Shown here: in pieces, positions 1 through 6,868 of the stretch | How the letters are laid out: every line of letters starts with the position of its first letter | Position numbering within the stretch: the stretch's first letter is position 1 | Source: Burkholderiales bacterium | Lineage (GTDB): Bacteria; Pseudomonadota; Gammaproteobacteria; Burkholderiales; Burkholderiaceae | Direction of reading: 5' to 3' | Length of the DNA stretch: 18,462 nt | NCBI GenBank assembly: GCA_947372535.1 | Contig: CANBUA010000068.1 | Coordinates: forward strand, 1-18,462 | Notes under the pieces: generated by a model | What the model was told of the DNA's origin: nothing | Database searches by the model: none | Seen by the model: the letters and a program-made list of their open reading frames with translations, nothing else | Program-made: the position numbers and the translations under genes

Positions 1-311
1 TGAACCAGAAACTCTTGTGCGATCTTGGCCGATTCCAGGCCCATGGCTGTGAAGTGATGGCGCTTGTAGCGCAGCACACACACCAACTCGGTGGCCAGTG
101 CGTCGTTGAGCAATTTGATGAGGTCCTGACGGCCTGATCCGTAATGGGGTGTGACGGAGCCTTGCTCCAGATCGCGCGTGGCCGCTTCAATGGCCTTCAT
201 GTCCAGGGCCATGGTGGACGCTGGCGGTGGCGCGCCTTCCGACGTGAAATCGGATTGCGACTGCGTCATGCTCTTGTTCTTGCTCGATGGGGGCTTGTCA
301 AGGTGGTTCAT
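1..311 (-). CDS. Ferritin-like (bacterioferritin/Dps-type) protein, N-terminal part
   Basis: Only the first 103 codons are inside the window; the gene runs off the left edge. The start ATG (309-311 on the minus strand) is preceded by GGAG six bases upstream. Residues 1-35 are polar and rich in Ser, Pro and Gln and are probably disordered. From about residue 60 the sequence becomes a helix typical of the ferritin-like four-helix bundle, with LLNDALATELVCVLRYK; the Glu near residue 75 sits where the first di-iron ligand of bacterioferritins lies. Such proteins oxidise and store iron, or protect DNA from oxidative damage, in the cytoplasm. The remaining metal ligands lie outside the window, so ferroxidase activity cannot be checked. 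The assignment to the superfamily is fairly firm; the exact subfamily is not. Confidence 0.75.
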   Translation of the reverse strand, partial: MNHLDKPPSSKNKSMTQSQSDFTSEGAPPPASTMALDMKAIEAATRDLEQGSVTPHYGSGRQDLIKLLNDALATELVCVLRYKRHHFTAMGLESAKIAQEFLV

Positions 312-486
312 CAGAACTCCAGTTGGAAATGGTTCAGTCGGTTGGGCGTTGAGGCCAGCGATCACGTCTGATCGACGTGCGCCTTCGCCACTTGTCTTGT
401 GTACAAGCGCTACGGTGAGGCAGTCTGTTCGACAACACACACCGCCATCCACGCCCATACGTGTGCAGACGCACAGACCCCGAGGG

Positions 487-517
487 CCGGTGCCCTCAAC
501 CTTTGCTTGGGCACCGG
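487..517. repeat. Perfect 9-bp inverted repeat upstream of the small gene at 554
   Basis: CCGGTGCCC (487-495) and GGGCACCGG (509-517) are exact reverse complements around a 13-base loop, ending 36 bases before the ATG at 554. No T-run follows, so it is not a standard terminator; it could be a leader hairpin or an operator. It lies in the 312-553 stretch between divergent genes, which otherwise holds only the near-palindrome CTTGTGTACAAG (around 401-412) and no convincing gene. Confidence 0.5.
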
Positions 518-553
518 ATATTCCGAGGCCGTTTGCACAGGCCAGGAGACCGC

Positions 554-850
554 ATGAAAGCCCCGAACAAATACGGCTCCAGCTATCCGCTTGCCTCGTC
601 ACGCAACACGAGAAGGGCCAGCCCTCAGCGCAAGGCCCGCGAGGCGCAGGAGGCACCAACATCAACATCAAGTTCAACACCCATGCCGGCCCTGGCCTTG
701 CCCCATGAACGAGACGAAGCCGTTGACCAAGGCGGGGGTGCCGTGCACAGTGACAGCGTCCAGCAAGCCTTCCAGGACGTCAAACAAGGCCGCCCGGATA
801 CCGACCGCAGCGTCGAGGTGAACAAGACCTACCAGAAGCAAAAAGTCTGA
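554..850 (+). CDS. Small hypothetical protein, coupled to downstream protease
   Basis: A 98-residue protein of unknown function. The ATG at 554 is chosen because AGGAG lies six bases upstream (AGGAGACCGC-ATG); the frame stays open further upstream without a ribosome site. The N-terminal half is basic and rich in Ser, Ala and Pro with no predicted fold. The C-terminal 35 residues, ending DTDRSVEVNKTYQKQKV, look like a conserved tail seen in small uncharacterised proteobacterial proteins with a 'D-T-D-R ... K-x-Y' pattern; I know no function for it. There is no signal peptide or membrane segment. Its TGA overlaps the next ATG (TGATG, 848-852), so the protease downstream is probably translated by coupling and the two products may act together. 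Confidence 0.6.
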   Translation: MKAPNKYGSSYPLASSRNTRRASPQRKAREAQEAPTSTSSSTPMPALALPHERDEAVDQGGGAVHSDSVQQAFQDVKQGRPDTDRSVEVNKTYQKQKV

Positions 851-1629
851 TGGCCATGATCGAGACCTTGCTGCTGAGCACCACACAGATCCTGACCTTC
901 AGGGGCCGCCGCGCGCTGACCCAGGCCAGTTCCTTCTTCTTTTCGCGCGAAGGGCATCTGTTCCTGGTGACCAGCCGTCATGTCCTGTTCGATGCGCCCA
1001 GCTCGCACTTCCCCGATCGGGTGGAAATTGCACTGCACACCAATGTGAACAACGCGACGCAATCCACCAGCCTGTCCATCCTCTTGTACGACCGGGGCGA
1101 GAGCATCTGGCGGCAATGCCGTGACCGCAACCGCGACGTGGACGTGGCCGTGATCGAGATCGACCAAAGCCGTCTGCCGCCCAGCAATCTGGCGGCCTTC
1201 ACGCCTCAGCACCTGCAGCAATCCCTGAGTGACATCGAGGTGGGCCAGCCCTTGCTGATCGTCGGGTTCCCGATGGGCTTTCACGATGCGCTGCATCACC
1301 TGCCCGTGGTCCGACAGGCGGTGATTGCTTCGTCGTTCGGCTTGCGCTTTCAGGGAGAAGGGATGTTCCTCACCGACGCGCGGATGCACCGCGGCACCAG
1401 TGGCTCGCCGGTCGTCATTCGGGATCGTTCGGCTGAGGCATCCTGTCGCTACCTGCCTTGGAAACTGCTCGGCGTGCACTCATCCCGGCTGGATGTGGGT
1501 ACCCGTGACCAGCAATCCGATGAATCGCTGGGATTGAATGTCGCCTGGTATGCCGACGTGCTGATGGACCTGACCGTCTCCACCGACGCCGTGGTCCCGC
1601 AGGCCAGGCAGGCTGTCAGACTGCAGTGA
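850..1629 (+). CDS. Trypsin-like serine protease, no signal peptide
   Basis: A 259-residue protein of the chymotrypsin/trypsin-like fold (S1/HtrA-type). The catalytic triad is visible in order: His44 in TSRHV, Asp98 in DVDVAVIEI, and Ser186 in RGTSGSPVV, with FLTDARMHRG just before the serine as in HtrA-like and stand-alone trypsin-like peptidases. There is no signal peptide, no N-terminal membrane segment and no PDZ domain, so it probably acts in the cytoplasm or depends on an unusual export route. Spacing between triad residues fits an intact protease core without accessory domains. It starts at the TGATG overlap with the small gene upstream and has no separate ribosome site beyond the upstream coding end. 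Substrate unknown. The protease fold is confident; activity is inferred. Confidence 0.85.
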   Translation: MAMIETLLLSTTQILTFRGRRALTQASSFFFSREGHLFLVTSRHVLFDAPSSHFPDRVEIALHTNVNNATQSTSLSILLYDRGESIWRQCRDRNRDVDVAVIEIDQSRLPPSNLAAFTPQHLQQSLSDIEVGQPLLIVGFPMGFHDALHHLPVVRQAVIASSFGLRFQGEGMFLTDARMHRGTSGSPVVIRDRSAEASCRYLPWKLLGVHSSRLDVGTRDQQSDESLGLNVAWYADVLMDLTVSTDAVVPQARQAVRLQ

Positions 1630-1650
1630 AGCCCTGACCGTTGGGCTTCA
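1627..1650. terminator. Hairpin shared by two convergent stop codons
   Basis: TGAAGCCC (1627-1634) pairs exactly with GGGCTTCA (1643-1650) around an 8-base loop. The outermost three bases of each arm are the stop codons of the plus-strand protease gene and the minus-strand gene at 1648. There is no T-run on either side, so it would be an imperfect intrinsic terminator or an mRNA 3'-end stabiliser acting in both directions. Confidence 0.5.
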
Positions 1651-2070
1651 TCGGGCACCGGCTGGCACGACGGCAGGGGCGGCGATGCCGCCGACCATGC
1701 GGTCCATTTGCCGGTGAAGGTCGAACCCATCGGCGCCTGGCTTGATGCCTTTGCGCTCCAGATCCCTCTCGACCTGGGACGTGATCTGATGCGTCAGGCT
1801 CAGCCCCAGGGATGACAGGGCTTGCGTCACCAACGTGCATCGCAAGACCATCATTCCACGCAACTCTTCCCATGCGCGGTGGGCCGCCACTTGCCGATAT
1901 GCGGGCTTGTTGCGATCCAGGATGTGTTGCACCTCGCCATCGGCATCCAGGTTGACGTCCACAAAGCCAGCCAGAAAGACGATGCGTGCATTGATCGCCG
2001 CCAGGGCGCGCTCAAAGCGATGCGCCCATTCAGCGATGTGCGTGCCATCTTCGATCATCTGGATGTCCAT
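1648..2070 (-). CDS. Hypothetical helical protein
   Basis: A 140-residue protein I do not recognise. It is predicted to be largely alpha-helical (for example AEWAHRFERALAAINARIVF and QVAAHRAWEELRGMM), soluble, with no signal peptide and no metal or nucleotide motif. The ATG at 2070 is preferred because AAAGG lies six bases upstream; the frame extends to an ATG at 2142 and a TTG at 2145, but those lack a clear ribosome site. The C-terminus is short, hydrophobic and Ala/Pro-rich. It converges on the protease gene, sharing its 3' hairpin, and lies divergently from the PHA-type operon, so it could be transcribed from the 2071-2501 region. There is no evidence that it is a regulator of that operon. 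Confidence 0.55.
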   Translation of the reverse strand: MDIQMIEDGTHIAEWAHRFERALAAINARIVFLAGFVDVNLDADGEVQHILDRNKPAYRQVAAHRAWEELRGMMVLRCTLVTQALSSLGLSLTHQITSQVERDLERKGIKPGADGFDLHRQMDRMVGGIAAPAVVPAGAR

Positions 2071-2501
2071 ACAGAGCCTTTCAAGGATGTGCACATGGCT
2101 GGGTGATGCGACGCCGGGCACCTTGCAAACGGACCGAAGCATCAAGGTCTCAAGGTGCCAAAAGCTTGCGGCACATCAACAGGGCCATCGATAACAGGAC
2201 GGGCCTTGAACCGCATGAACCGATCGGGCCACCCCGACTGACAAGCATGACATTCGGCAGCGCATTGAGATCACGCCCAGGCCACTTGCGCGCCACGGAT
2301 CGACAACATTCAAAGATGTGAAGACAACAACCCAGGTCTCTGCTCAGCCATTGGCGAGGCCGCAGGACCTGAGTCCGTGTGTTCAAGCCACAGGGAATCG
2401 CTGCGCCGCCACAGGCTGTCATCAAAGGTTTGCACTCGTGCTTTCAAGCTATGCACTGACGGGTCGACATTCGTCGACCCACTCTCTGCCGAGGTGAACA
2501 G
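2071..2501. other. Divergent intergenic region upstream of the PHA operon
   Basis: About 430 bases without a convincing gene, between the minus-strand hypothetical gene and the plus-strand thiolase. It is less GC-rich than its neighbours and should hold the promoter of the thiolase-to-PHA synthase operon. I could not find a sigma-70 site with good spacing; the stretch around 2425-2456 (TTTGCAC ... TATGCACTG) has promoter-like pieces with a spacer that is too short. The only clear structure is the inverted repeat at 2461-2480. Confidence 0.5.
2461..2480. promoter_or_regulatory. Perfect inverted repeat just before the thiolase ribosome site (candidate operator)
   Basis: GGGTCGAC (2461-2468) and GTCGACCC (2473-2480) are exact reverse complements separated by four bases. 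The repeat ends 21 bases before the thiolase ATG and about ten bases before its GAGGTG ribosome site. Its position suits an operator or a leader hairpin that affects translation. It does not resemble the repeat in front of the phasin gene. Confidence 0.45.
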
Positions 2502-3743
2502 ATGAGCAAGGCCAGCATCATTGGGGCTTACAACACGGCATTCGGTGCTTTCGTCCACAAGGACAAGGCGACCGGCTTGATGACCGACACCAGGACCTAC
2601 TACGACCTGCTGATCGAGGCAGGCCGTGGGGCCATCGCCGATGCCGGCCTGGAGGCCAAAGACATCGACGCCATCTACGTGGGATCGTGTTCGCCAGCCT
2701 CCTTCATCAACCAGGAGCACGTGGCACCGATCGCCGCTGAGATCGATCCGGCCCTGCGCTTCAAACCCATGACACGCTGCGAATGCGCATGCGCATCCTC
2801 GTCGGTGGCGCTGTATGACGCGGTCTACGCGATCGAAGCCGGGCGTGCGCGCCATGTGCTGGTGATCGGGGTCGAGAAGATGAACCTCCTGCCCACGCCG
2901 CAGATGACCCATGTGCTGGCCTGCTGCTCGCACTGGCCCAGCGAGGGCTCGAAGGGCTGGAACTTCCCCATGCTGTTTGCAGAGTACGCCAAGGGCTACC
3001 AGGCCCTTCACGGCATTGCCACCCCTGATCTGGAACAGATGCTGTGGACGGTGGGTGCCCTGGCCTATCGCCATGGCGCGGAGAACCCGCTGGCCCATGT
3101 GCGCAATGGGCCTCAAACCGTGGCCGAGATCATGAAGCTCAATGAACTCGACGAGCGCGGCCGGAGCAAGAACATGGTCATTGCCGCGCCCTTGCGCTTG
3201 CACGATTGCTCGCTGGTGTCCGATGGCGCCGCAGCCCTGGTGATCACGCAGACGGCCCATGTGTCCGACAAGCACCGGGCGGTCGAGATCGCCGGCATCG
3301 GCCACTCCGTCGAGCGCCTGCCCGAGAACGTGCGCCCCAACATGCACACCTTGATGGCGGGCCAGGATGCCGTCGCCAAGGCCTACAAGGAGGCAGGCAT
3401 CAGCCCAAGCGACATCGACCTGGCCGAAGTGCACGACTGCTTCACGATCAACCAGATCATGTCGGTGGAGGCCCTCGGCCTGGCCGAAGCCGGACGCGCT
3501 GGCCACGACTACCTGAACGGCCGCTTCACCCGCGATGACCGCGTGGCCGTCAACCTGTCCGGCGGCCTGAAGGCCAAGGGGCATCCAGTGGGCGCCACCG
3601 GGGCCTCCATGCACACGCTGATCTACAAGCAGCTGATTGGCGAACCCATCGGCGTGCCAGCACGCAAAGCCGACATCGGCGTGGCCTTCAACGTGGGCGG
3701 ATCCGCGGTGACCAACTGCGTCACCGTGCTGCGCAAGCTGTGA
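2502..3743 (+). CDS. Thiolase, SCP2-like acetyl-CoA acetyltransferase type
   Basis: A 413-residue thiolase-superfamily enzyme; such enzymes condense two acyl-CoAs or cleave 3-ketoacyl-CoA. Cys97 in ECACASSSVAL is the likely acyl-carrying nucleophile. His311 in EVHDCFTIN replaces the NEAF motif of classical thiolases and marks the SCP2-like (sterol carrier protein X) branch. His361 sits in GGLKAKGHPVGATG, and Cys406 in the C-terminal NVGGSAVTNCV segment. Length fits the family. GAGGTG stands nine bases before the ATG. It is the first gene of an operon with an orphan protein, a short-chain dehydrogenase and a PHA synthase, so it may supply 3-ketoacyl-CoA for polymer synthesis. It is not a typical PhaA, and the direction and chain-length preference cannot be read from sequence; a beta-oxidation role is equally possible. 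Confidence 0.88.
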   Translation: MSKASIIGAYNTAFGAFVHKDKATGLMTDTRTYYDLLIEAGRGAIADAGLEAKDIDAIYVGSCSPASFINQEHVAPIAAEIDPALRFKPMTRCECACASSSVALYDAVYAIEAGRARHVLVIGVEKMNLLPTPQMTHVLACCSHWPSEGSKGWNFPMLFAEYAKGYQALHGIATPDLEQMLWTVGALAYRHGAENPLAHVRNGPQTVAEIMKLNELDERGRSKNMVIAAPLRLHDCSLVSDGAAALVITQTAHVSDKHRAVEIAGIGHSVERLPENVRPNMHTLMAGQDAVAKAYKEAGISPSDIDLAEVHDCFTINQIMSVEALGLAEAGRAGHDYLNGRFTRDDRVAVNLSGGLKAKGHPVGATGASMHTLIYKQLIGEPIGVPARKADIGVAFNVGGSAVTNCVTVLRKL

Positions 3744-3765
3744 GCCACTCAGACAGGACACGAAG

Positions 3766-4080
3766 ATGACGCGCTTCACCTACAACGATCTGGCCTTCTC
3801 GCTCACCGCGGCAGGGAGCCGCTGGGAGCTCACACGCGATGCCGCCAACGGGGCTCAGGCGCAAGTGGGCACGGGACTGTTCAACGGCCTGCCACCCGAC
3901 GAGGCCCTGGCCCAGGCACGGGCCCTGATCCAGGCGATCTACCCGGTCGGCATCAAGGTGGTCGGGCCCGACGTGGCCCACCCCGCGCTGGTGGGCGATC
4001 TCAAGATCGTCGGGCCGAACGTGGCCCACCCCAACTTCATCCACTGGCACACGGACAGCAGTTCGTTCCACGCCGACTGA
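3766..4080 (+). CDS. Orphan 104-residue protein in the PHA operon with internal repeat
   Basis: I do not recognise this protein. It starts 22 bases after the thiolase with AGGACACGAAG before the ATG. Residues 1-60 look like a small alpha/beta unit (FTYNDLAFSLTAAGSRWELTRD, then a helix DEALAQARALIQAIYP). The C-terminal third contains two copies of a nine-residue motif, VVGPDVAHP (65-73) and IVGPNVAHP (81-89), sixteen residues apart, followed by a His-rich end (FIHWHTDSSSFHAD). No signal peptide or membrane span. Its place between two metabolic genes of a PHA-type operon suggests a role in the pathway or at the granule, but this is inference only. Confidence 0.7.
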   Translation: MTRFTYNDLAFSLTAAGSRWELTRDAANGAQAQVGTGLFNGLPPDEALAQARALIQAIYPVGIKVVGPDVAHPALVGDLKIVGPNVAHPNFIHWHTDSSSFHAD

Positions 4081-4123
4081 CATTTCAAACCGCCATGTGC
4101 AAGGGCAAGGAAAAGGACACGTC

Positions 4124-4918
4124 ATGAACATCCAAGGTAGCGTCGCGCTCATCACGGGCGCCGGCAAGGGCATCGGCGAAGCCATCGCCAAGCTGTTTGC
4201 CCGGCAAGGCGCCCAGGTCGCGGTGGTCGACATGGTGCAGGCCGACATCGACCGCGTGGTGGCCGACATCAAGGAGATGGGTGGCCAGGCCATCGGCATC
4301 CAGGCCAACGTCACCAGTGAAGCCGAAACCGCCCGGTTCATCCAGGGCACGGTGCAGGCCTTCGGCAAGCTCAACATTGCCGTGTCCTGCGCCGGCATCA
4401 TCCGCGACGGCACCATGCTGTCGCTCGACAAGGAGACAGGCAAGGTCTGCAAGAAGATGGGCCTGGACAAGTGGCAGCCCGTCATCGACATCGACCTGAC
4501 GGGCAGCTTCCTGACCTTGCGCGATGCGGCTGAAGCCATGGTCAACGGAGGATGGGAAGGCCTGCTGGTGCCCATTTCATCGGTGAACAAAGTGGGGCAA
4601 GTGGGCCAGCTGAACTATGCATCGGCCAAGGCGGCCGTGGCCATGATGCCGAAGATCATCGTGGGCGAGTTCCTCTTGCGTGGCATCCGCCACATCCGCT
4701 GCGTCGGCATTGCGCCCGGCTACACGGCCACGCCCATGCTCACGGGCATGAACCAGGCGGCGCTGCACGCGATCCTGGAAGACGTCCACATCGACCGCCT
4801 GATCGAACCCAGCGAAATCGCCGACCTGATCGCGCATTGCGTGAGCAACGAGGCCCTCAACGCCACCACCATCGAGATCACGGGTGGCTTGTGCTACCCG
4901 CACGGCATCGCCAAGTGA
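4124..4918 (+). CDS. Short-chain dehydrogenase/reductase, 3-hydroxyacyl-CoA dehydrogenase (HSD10)-like
   Basis: A 264-residue classical SDR. The Rossmann motif TGAGKGIG is at 11-18, Asp36 at the end of strand beta-2 indicates NAD(H) preference, and the catalytic Ser152/153, Tyr165 and Lys169 are in SSV...YASAK. Two departures are seen: NNAG is replaced by SCAG (88-91), and the usual catalytic-tetrad Asn in 'DVNLxG' is Asp124. An inserted loop at about 100-118 and the GQVGQ..Y segment recall human-type HSD10 (3-hydroxyacyl-CoA dehydrogenase type II) more than PhaB/FabG. The ATG at 4124 has AAGGAC upstream; an in-frame ATG at 4097 lacks one. In the operon it would interconvert 3-ketoacyl-CoA and 3-hydroxyacyl-CoA; whether it yields the R form required for PHA is not visible. 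Confidence 0.85.
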   Translation: MNIQGSVALITGAGKGIGEAIAKLFARQGAQVAVVDMVQADIDRVVADIKEMGGQAIGIQANVTSEAETARFIQGTVQAFGKLNIAVSCAGIIRDGTMLSLDKETGKVCKKMGLDKWQPVIDIDLTGSFLTLRDAAEAMVNGGWEGLLVPISSVNKVGQVGQLNYASAKAAVAMMPKIIVGEFLLRGIRHIRCVGIAPGYTATPMLTGMNQAALHAILEDVHIDRLIEPSEIADLIAHCVSNEALNATTIEITGGLCYPHGIAK

Positions 4919-4948
4919 GCCCCAACCCCTTTCGCCGCTGAACCTGCC

Positions 4949-6751
4949 ATGCTGCAAAGTACCCTGAACATCTACCGCGACGATCTGCAAACGCTGGCGC
5001 GCGAAAGCGCCATGGCGCTCAACCGCACGGCGCACGCCAACACCGCCAAGCTCACGGCGGGTTTGTCTCCCGTGGCCCTGTCCCTCGCCTATGGTGATTG
5101 GCTGCTGAACCTGCTGAGCTCTCCGGGCACCCACGCCTGGCTGCTCACCACGGCCCAGCAGCGCGCCCTGGACGCCATGAGCGCCACCTTGTTCGATCAA
5201 GCGCTGGAGACCACGCCCAGCGCGCCATCGGGCATGCCATCGATCAAGGATGAGCGCTTCGCCGGTACCGAGTGGCAGCCGTGGCCCTACCGCGCCTTGG
5301 CCCACGGCTTCATGGCATGGGATCGCTGGTGCCGCGATGCGGCCCAGTTGCCCGGCATGGCGCCTCACCACGTCGACATGGTCGGCTTCTACACAGGCCA
5401 ACTCCTGGACATGCTGGCGCCCAGTAACTCGCCACTCAGCCCCGCGGTGGCGCGCACCCTGGTGGCGTCGGGAGGCCAGAACCTGCTGCAAGGCACGCGC
5501 CACCTGATCGAAGACTGGCGCCGCCTTCATGACACGACACCGCCCGATGCGCAACCCCGCGAATACCTTCCGGGCCAGGACGTGGCCATCACGCCGGGCA
5601 AGGTGGTCTACCGCAACGACCTGATCGAATTGATCCAGTACTCCCCCACCACGGACGAGGTGTACGCGGAGCCGGTGTTGATCATCCCGTCGTGGATCAT
5701 GAAGTACTACATCCTCGATCTGTCTCCGCACAATTCGATGGTGCGCTACCTGGTCTCGCAAGGGCACACGGTGTTCATCGTGTCCTGGCGCAACCCGGAC
5801 GCCAGCGACTCCCTCCTGAGCATGGACGACTACCTGAAGTTGGGTGTCCTGGACGCGCTGGCCGCGATCAAACAACTCATCCCGGACACGGCCGTGCATG
5901 CGGCCGGCTATTGCCTGGGCGGCACCTTGCTGGCCATTGCAGCGGCTGCCCTGTCCAGGCCCAGTCGCGTCCAGGATGCGGACCAGTTGCCCGAACTGAA
6001 GTCGGTGTCCTTGCTGGCCGCGCAAGTGGATTTCAATGAGCCCGGCGAGATGGGGGTGCTGATCGATCCCGTGCAGATCCGATGGCTGGAAGACCTGATG
6101 GCGGAAAAAGGCTATCTGAGTGGCAGGCAGATGGCGGGCTCCTTCCAGTTCCTCCATGCGCGGGAACTGGTGTGGTCACGCGGTGTGCGCGAATACCTGA
6201 TGGGCGAGCGCGAACACCCCAACGACTTGATGGCGTGGAACGCCGATCTGACCCGCATGCCCGCCACCATGCACAGCGAATACCTCAACAGCCTGTTCCT
6301 GAGGAACGACCTGGCTGAAGGCCGCTACCCGGTCGAAGGGCACACGGTGTCCTTGATGGACCTGCACATGCCCTTGTTTGCGGTGGGCACCGAGAAGGAC
6401 CACGTCAGCCCCTGGCGTTCGGTCTACAAGCTCCATCGCTTGACGGAAGCCGAATTGACCTTTGTGCTGACCAGTGGCGGCCACAACGCAGGCATCCTGT
6501 CCGAGCCCGGGCATGCACACCGCAACTACCGTGTCCACACGTCCGAGGCCGGCACGTCCAGGCTGCCTCCGCCAGAATGGCAGAGCGAGGCCACCAGCCA
6601 TGAAGGTTCCTGGTGGCAGCCCTGGCATGCGTGGCTGGCCGGGCGTTCCAGCACCTTGCTTCCGGCCAGCGCCCCCGGGCGACAGCCGGACAAGCGGACC
6701 GCGCTGTGCGATGCGCCTGGCGCCTATGTCCTGGTGCGCTACGACGATTGA
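4949..6751 (+). CDS. phaC: Class I-type polyhydroxyalkanoate synthase
   Basis: A 600-residue PHA synthase, the cytoplasmic granule enzyme that polymerises (R)-3-hydroxyacyl-CoA. The lipase-like box GYCLGGT places the nucleophile at Cys322; the acid is Asp484 in GTEKDHVSPW and the base His512 in SGGHNAGI. The conserved N-terminal domain (about 95-210, with the Trp-rich PWPYRALAHGFMAWDRW) and the NPDASDSLLSMDDY segment are typical. Length and single-subunit layout fit class I. The C-terminus (TLLPASAPGRQPDKRTALCDAPGAYVLVRYDD) matches the family pattern. The tail after His512, SEPGHAHRNYRV, is more like the secondary PhaC2-type synthases of Burkholderiales than Cupriavidus PhaC1. The ATG follows 30 bases after the dehydrogenase and lacks a strong ribosome site, so a slightly later start is possible. 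Confidence 0.93.
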   Translation: MLQSTLNIYRDDLQTLARESAMALNRTAHANTAKLTAGLSPVALSLAYGDWLLNLLSSPGTHAWLLTTAQQRALDAMSATLFDQALETTPSAPSGMPSIKDERFAGTEWQPWPYRALAHGFMAWDRWCRDAAQLPGMAPHHVDMVGFYTGQLLDMLAPSNSPLSPAVARTLVASGGQNLLQGTRHLIEDWRRLHDTTPPDAQPREYLPGQDVAITPGKVVYRNDLIELIQYSPTTDEVYAEPVLIIPSWIMKYYILDLSPHNSMVRYLVSQGHTVFIVSWRNPDASDSLLSMDDYLKLGVLDALAAIKQLIPDTAVHAAGYCLGGTLLAIAAAALSRPSRVQDADQLPELKSVSLLAAQVDFNEPGEMGVLIDPVQIRWLEDLMAEKGYLSGRQMAGSFQFLHARELVWSRGVREYLMGEREHPNDLMAWNADLTRMPATMHSEYLNSLFLRNDLAEGRYPVEGHTVSLMDLHMPLFAVGTEKDHVSPWRSVYKLHRLTEAELTFVLTSGGHNAGILSEPGHAHRNYRVHTSEAGTSRLPPPEWQSEATSHEGSWWQPWHAWLAGRSSTLLPASAPGRQPDKRTALCDAPGAYVLVRYDD

Positions 6752-6754
6752 AAA

Positions 6755-6784
6755 GCGGTGATCAAGGTCAACAAGGTTCACCGC
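6755..6784 (+). repeat. Inverted repeat between PHA synthase and phasin genes
   Basis: GCGGTGA (6755-6761) and TCACCGC (6778-6784) are exact reverse complements with a 16-base loop, immediately after the PHA synthase stop codon. There is no T-run. It may attenuate or stabilise the upstream transcript; its function is uncertain. Confidence 0.35.
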
Positions 6785-6810
6785 CAGCCAAGTTGTATGT
6801 TTTCGGCGAC

Positions 6811-6840
6811 TTGTCATGATGCACCTTCAGATTGCATCAT
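6811..6840 (+). promoter_or_regulatory. Putative phasin promoter overlapped by a perfect 8-bp inverted repeat (candidate repressor operator)
   Basis: ATGATGCA (6816-6823) and TGCATCAT (6833-6840) are exact reverse complements with a nine-base spacer, a typical dimeric helix-turn-helix operator geometry. It overlaps a plausible sigma-70 promoter: TTGTCA at 6811-6816 as -35 and CATCAT at 6835-6840 as -10, with an 18-base spacer. Transcription would start near 6847, ahead of the GGAG ribosome site. In PHA producers phasin genes are known to be repressed by PhaR, which leaves the operator when polymer forms; that PhaR binds here is inference. Confidence 0.5.
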
Positions 6841-6868
6841 TGAGCGGTTGAACCTTTGGAGCATTGCC

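Noticed and set aside
2310..3779. Long open frame on the minus strand opposite the thiolase gene
   Set aside because: The plus strand shows full thiolase motifs; the antisense frame is His/Gly/Val-rich without recognisable motifs, an effect of high-GC codon use.
4577..6157. 526-codon open frame antisense to the dehydrogenase and PHA synthase genes
   Set aside because: No motif or ribosome site, and it spans two well-supported genes.
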